Below, piece after piece: positions 6,090-8,172 of a DNA stretch of 8,172 nt. The DNA comes from Clostridia bacterium (GTDB lineage: Bacteria; Bacillota; Clostridia; Oscillospirales; Acutalibacteraceae), in NCBI GenBank assembly GCA_900764115.1, contig CAAFMR010000009.1:1-8172 (forward strand), written 5' to 3'. The notes beneath the pieces are model-generated. The model had not been told where the DNA came from. It did not search any database and was given only the letters and a program-made list of their open reading frames with translations. Position numbers and translations under genes: made by a program. Numbering within the stretch: position 1 is the first letter of the stretch; each line of letters opens with the position of its first letter.

Positions 6090-6917
6090 TCAATGTTGGC
6101 TGAATCCGAATACCCGCTGCACCAGCCATTGGAGCAGCACCACCGCCTCATACAGCAGCGCCGCCACCACCGCCAGCAATATGACGCTTGCCATCACCAG
6201 ATCCATCTTGAAAACCTGCCCGCCGTAGACGATGAGATACCCCAGCCCCGCCCGGGACACCAGGAATTCCCCGGCGATGACCCCCACCAGCGACAGCCCG
6301 ATGTTGACCTTGAGGGAGTCAAAGAGGGTGGGTACGTTATACGGCAGCACGATTTTGCAGAAAATCTGCCGTTTGGTGGCACCGAAGGTGCGCGCCATAC
6401 GCAGGGCGCCCGGGTCGGTATCCCGGAAGCCGCTGAGCATCTCCAGCACCGTCACCACCAGCGAAATGGCCAGCGCCATAAAGACAATGGCGCGGGTTCC
6501 GGCTCCTGCCAGAATTATGATAACCGGACCCAGCGCGATTTTCGGCAGGCTGTTGAGCACCACCAGATACGGCTCACTGATCCGGGAAACCAGAGGGCTC
6601 CACCACAGGAGGATCGCCAGCAGCACCCCGGCGGCGGCGCCCAACAGAAAGCCCGCCAGGGTTTCACCGACGGTGACCCGCAGATGGTAGAGCAGGTCGC
6701 CCCCCGCCAGCGACCCATAGGTGCGCAGAATTCGGGAGGGCTGGCTGAAGATGAAGCTGTCGATCCAGCCCAGCCGTGCCGCTCCCTCCCATAGCAGCAG
6801 CAGCGCCGCCAGGATACCCCAGCGCCACAGATGAATCCGGCGCTCGGTGCGTTTATTCTGCCGCAGATAGAGTGCCCGCTCCGGCGACAGCAGCGGAGGT
6901 GTCGTTGTGCGCTTCAT
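6090..6917 (-). CDS. ABC transporter permease (SsuC/TauC type)
   Basis: The product has 275 residues forming the membrane channel of the importer, with about six transmembrane segments (about 32-50, 84-106, 116-139, 142-162, 207-222, 240-265). The cytoplasmic EAA-type coupling loop that docks on the ATPase is visible at 170-192 ('GALRMARTFGATKRQIFCKIVLP'), with the Gly and final LP in place. The 'EPYLVVLNSLPKIALGP' segment is typical of nitrate/sulfonate/taurine permeases. The frame is open to 7007, but the ATG at 6917 has AAGGA 11 bases and GGGG 4 bases upstream, and there is no later ATG, GTG or TTG before the first membrane segment. This start lies inside the ATPase gene, giving a 65-base overlap, which implies coupled translation of the two subunits. 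Confidence 0.92.
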   Translation of the reverse strand: MKRTTTPPLLSPERALYLRQNKRTERRIHLWRWGILAALLLLWEGAARLGWIDSFIFSQPSRILRTYGSLAGGDLLYHLRVTVGETLAGFLLGAAAGVLLAILLWWSPLVSRISEPYLVVLNSLPKIALGPVIIILAGAGTRAIVFMALAISLVVTVLEMLSGFRDTDPGALRMARTFGATKRQIFCKIVLPYNVPTLFDSLKVNIGLSLVGVIAGEFLVSRAGLGYLIVYGGQVFKMDLVMASVILLAVVAALLYEAVVLLQWLVQRVFGFSQH

Positions 6918-7674
6918 CCATCCCCAGTTCCTTCCATATGTGATCAAAATAGTGTGAAAATGTCGGCTGGCTGCGGCATAACAGCGGGGTGCGGGCGGGC
7001 AGGTCAAACCGGATGGGCAGCATCTCCCGGATGACCGCCGGGCGGGCGGAGAGAATCAATACCCGGTCGCCCATACAGATGCTTTCCGGGATATCGTGGG
7101 TCACCATCAGCGCCGTCACCTGCTCCTGCCGGATGATGCGGTAGACATCCTCCGTTACCTCCAGCCGGGTCTGATAGTCCAGCGCCGAAAATGCCTCGTC
7201 CAGCAGCAGAATGGAGGGATTGACCGCCAGCGTGCGGATGAGCGCCGCCCGTTGGCGCATCCCGCCGGAGAGCTGGGAGGGGTGGCTGTCGGCAAAGGTG
7301 GACAGCCCATAGGTCTCCAGCAGCCGGTCGGCGCGGGCGCGGGTTTCCGGCGTCAGGGTGCGGCGGATTTCCAGCCCCAGCAGCACATTCTGCCGGATGG
7401 TACGCCATTCCAGCAGGTTATCCTGCTGCAGCATATACCCGATGCGGGGGGAGGGACCGCTCACCGGCTCCCCGTCGATGACCACCCGCCCGGAGGTGGC
7501 AGGCAGCATCCCAGCGATGATGGACAGCAGGGTGGATTTGCCGCAGCCGCTGGGTCCCACCACGCTGAAAAAATCCCCCCGCTCCATGGAAAAATCAATG
7601 TCCTTCAGCGCCACGATCTCGCCGCTTTTTGCCTGATAGGTCTGCCGGATATGCTCCACCTGCAGGATTGCCAT
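6853..7674 (-). CDS. ABC transporter ATP-binding protein (SsuB/TauB type)
   Basis: The product is a 273-residue cytoplasmic ATPase that powers the importer. Motifs appear in order: Walker A GPSGCGKST (40-48), Q-loop Gln84 in 'MLQQDNLLEWRT', ABC signature LSGGMRQR (135-142), Walker B ILLLDE (155-160), D-loop SALD (163-166) and H-loop His193 in 'VTHDIPES'. All catalytic residues are present. The LLEWRT stretch after the Q-loop and the 'HDIPESICMGDRVLIL' region fit the nitrate/sulfonate/taurine ATPase group. Start at ATG 7674 is backed by GGAGG seven bases upstream. The last 20 or so residues are an Ala/Thr/Gly-rich tail encoded where the permease gene overlaps, probably not functional in itself. 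It is first in the operon, after a leader with possible alternative folds. Confidence 0.95.
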   Translation of the reverse strand: MAILQVEHIRQTYQAKSGEIVALKDIDFSMERGDFFSVVGPSGCGKSTLLSIIAGMLPATSGRVVIDGEPVSGPSPRIGYMLQQDNLLEWRTIRQNVLLGLEIRRTLTPETRARADRLLETYGLSTFADSHPSQLSGGMRQRAALIRTLAVNPSILLLDEAFSALDYQTRLEVTEDVYRIIRQEQVTALMVTHDIPESICMGDRVLILSARPAVIREMLPIRFDLPARTPLLCRSQPTFSHYFDHIWKELGMDEAHNDTSAAVAGAGTLSAAE

Positions 7675-7702
7675 ACCGCCGCCTCCGTCTTTCTGTGGTT
7701 TC

Positions 7703-7739
7703 TGCGTTTGGACGCACAGGGGTGATCCCTGTTAGTCCA
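7703..7739 (-). promoter_or_regulatory. Folded leader of the ABC operon with two overlapping hairpins
   Basis: Hairpin A spans 7709-7739: an outer 5-bp stem (7709-7713 with 7735-7739), a 2x2 internal loop, an inner 6-bp stem (7716-7721 with 7727-7732) and a 5-base loop. Hairpin B spans 7703-7716: TGCGT and ACGCA with a 4-base loop. B uses bases of the outer stem of A, so the two cannot form fully together. Hairpin B ends 16 bases before the GGAGG of the ATPase gene. No riboswitch class is recognised, and neither hairpin is followed by a U-tract, so any control would be on translation. Confidence 0.4.
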
Positions 7740-7817
7740 GTGTATGCGGCGGCAGGGAAAGGGTGACAGAGCGAAAACCGGCGGATGCGGCGGACGCTGC
7801 TTTGTCCGCATACAGAA

Positions 7818-7846
7818 ACAGGGACAGGCATATTGCCTGTCCCTGT
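7818..7846 (-). terminator. Rho-independent terminator of the glycosyltransferase-like gene
   Basis: There is a perfect 13-bp inverted repeat (7818-7830 with 7834-7846) around a 3-base loop, starting 12 bases after the stop codon at 7859. The minus strand continues TTTCTGTATG, a short U-tract. It isolates the ABC operon downstream from transcription of the membrane-protein gene. Confidence 0.82.
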
Positions 7847-7858
7847 GATTTGTGGGAT

Positions 7859-8172
7859 TTATTCTTTCTCCGGCACCAATTCCCGAAGGGTCAGCGCCCG
7901 GGTGTGCGCCACCGGCCTCCATTCCACCGGACGGAACAGCGCCGCCACCGCAATGGGCACATAGGTGAGCATAAACAGCGGAAACAGCAGATAGTACAGC
8001 AGCTTTTTCCAGCCGGGGGCGGGGATGCGTTTCCACTCGGTCAGCAGGGTGACGCCGCCCAGCAGATATAGGGTGCCGCCCACCCCCGCCGCCATACGCG
8101 CAAGGCTCATCAGCGCCGGCACAGGCGACTCCCCGCGGATGAGCAGGGCGGCAATCTCCGGGCCGCAAACCA
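7859..8172 (-). CDS. Membrane protein, probable C-terminus of a family 2 glycosyltransferase (partial at right edge)
   Basis: The frame stays open to the right edge, so only the last 104 or so residues are seen; GTG 8122 and ATG 8110 are internal rather than true starts. The visible part has two hydrophobic segments ('LMSLARMAAGVGGTLYLLGGVTLL' and 'LLYYLLFPLFMLTYVPIAVAALF') with a short basic loop 'EWKRIPAPGWKK' between them, then a cytoplasmic tail 'VEWRPVAHTRALTLREL'. A W-x-P-(I/V)-x-H-(T)-x-(A/S)-(L/I)-(T/S) tail after a membrane pair is what I recognise at the end of processive membrane glycosyltransferases (GT2, poly-N-acetylglucosamine and cellulose synthase-like). The catalytic domain with its DxD and QxxRW motifs would lie outside the window, so the call rests on the tail only. 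Its terminator follows directly. Confidence 0.6.
   Translation of the reverse strand, partial: VCGPEIAALLIRGESPVPALMSLARMAAGVGGTLYLLGGVTLLTEWKRIPAPGWKKLLYYLLFPLFMLTYVPIAVAALFRPVEWRPVAHTRALTLRELVPEKE

Noticed and set aside
6057..6794. 245-codon plus-strand frame opposite the permease
   Set aside because: Gln/His/Arg-rich composition typical of the antisense of a hydrophobic gene; the permease motifs are on the other strand.
7739..7769. Promoter for the ABC operon (TACACT with CTGTCA, minus strand)
   Set aside because: The -10 is weak and the spacing of 19 bases poor; not good enough to call.

Overview
The window suggests a GC-rich Gram-positive anaerobe of the Clostridia, most like the Oscillospiraceae/Ruminococcaceae. 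The reasons are short operons on both strands with strong Shine-Dalgarno sites, compact intrinsic terminators, a meso-diaminopimelate dehydrogenase, a MATE-type exporter and an NMT1/SsuA-type importer. The lineage is inferred from gene style and composition; there is no rRNA or tRNA to anchor it.

Layout. (1) 1-378 (+): C-terminal effector domain of a LysR-type regulator, cut by the left edge. (2) 506-1387 (-): a membrane-anchored C39-like cysteine peptidase with a Thr/Gln/Pro linker, followed by its terminator at 425-458. (3) 1388-1950: the only long gap. It holds several short hairpins and two (+) promoter-like sites sharing an extended -10 sequence, but no convincing gene. (4) 1951-4949 (+): a tight three-gene unit made of an NYN/PIN-like putative RNase (TTG start), diaminopimelate dehydrogenase (ddh) and a MATE efflux transporter, closed by a 16-bp bidirectional terminator at 4995-5028. 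(5) 5041-7674 (-): an ABC importer operon read in the order ATPase, permease, lipoprotein substrate-binding protein, of the nitrate/sulfonate/taurine/NMT1 class. Its leader can fold in competing ways, and a hairpin lies between the last two genes. (6) 7859-8172 (-): C-terminal end of a membrane protein most like a family 2 glycosyltransferase, cut by the right edge, with its terminator at 7818-7846.

How the genes work together. The ABC genes form one complete importer (ligand capture, membrane channel, ATP motor); its substrate cannot be named from sequence, and no thiamine riboswitch core was seen in its leader. Ddh makes meso-DAP for peptidoglycan and lysine in one step. Its co-transcription with a MATE exporter and an NYN nuclease is the least expected association here. 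The remaining genes look like ordinary chromosomal genes. I found no CRISPR array, insertion sequence, phage gene, tRNA or rRNA, and no clear evidence of a wholly new multi-gene system. The spots most worth a second look are the multi-hairpin gap at 1388-1950 and the ABC operon leader at 7703-7739.
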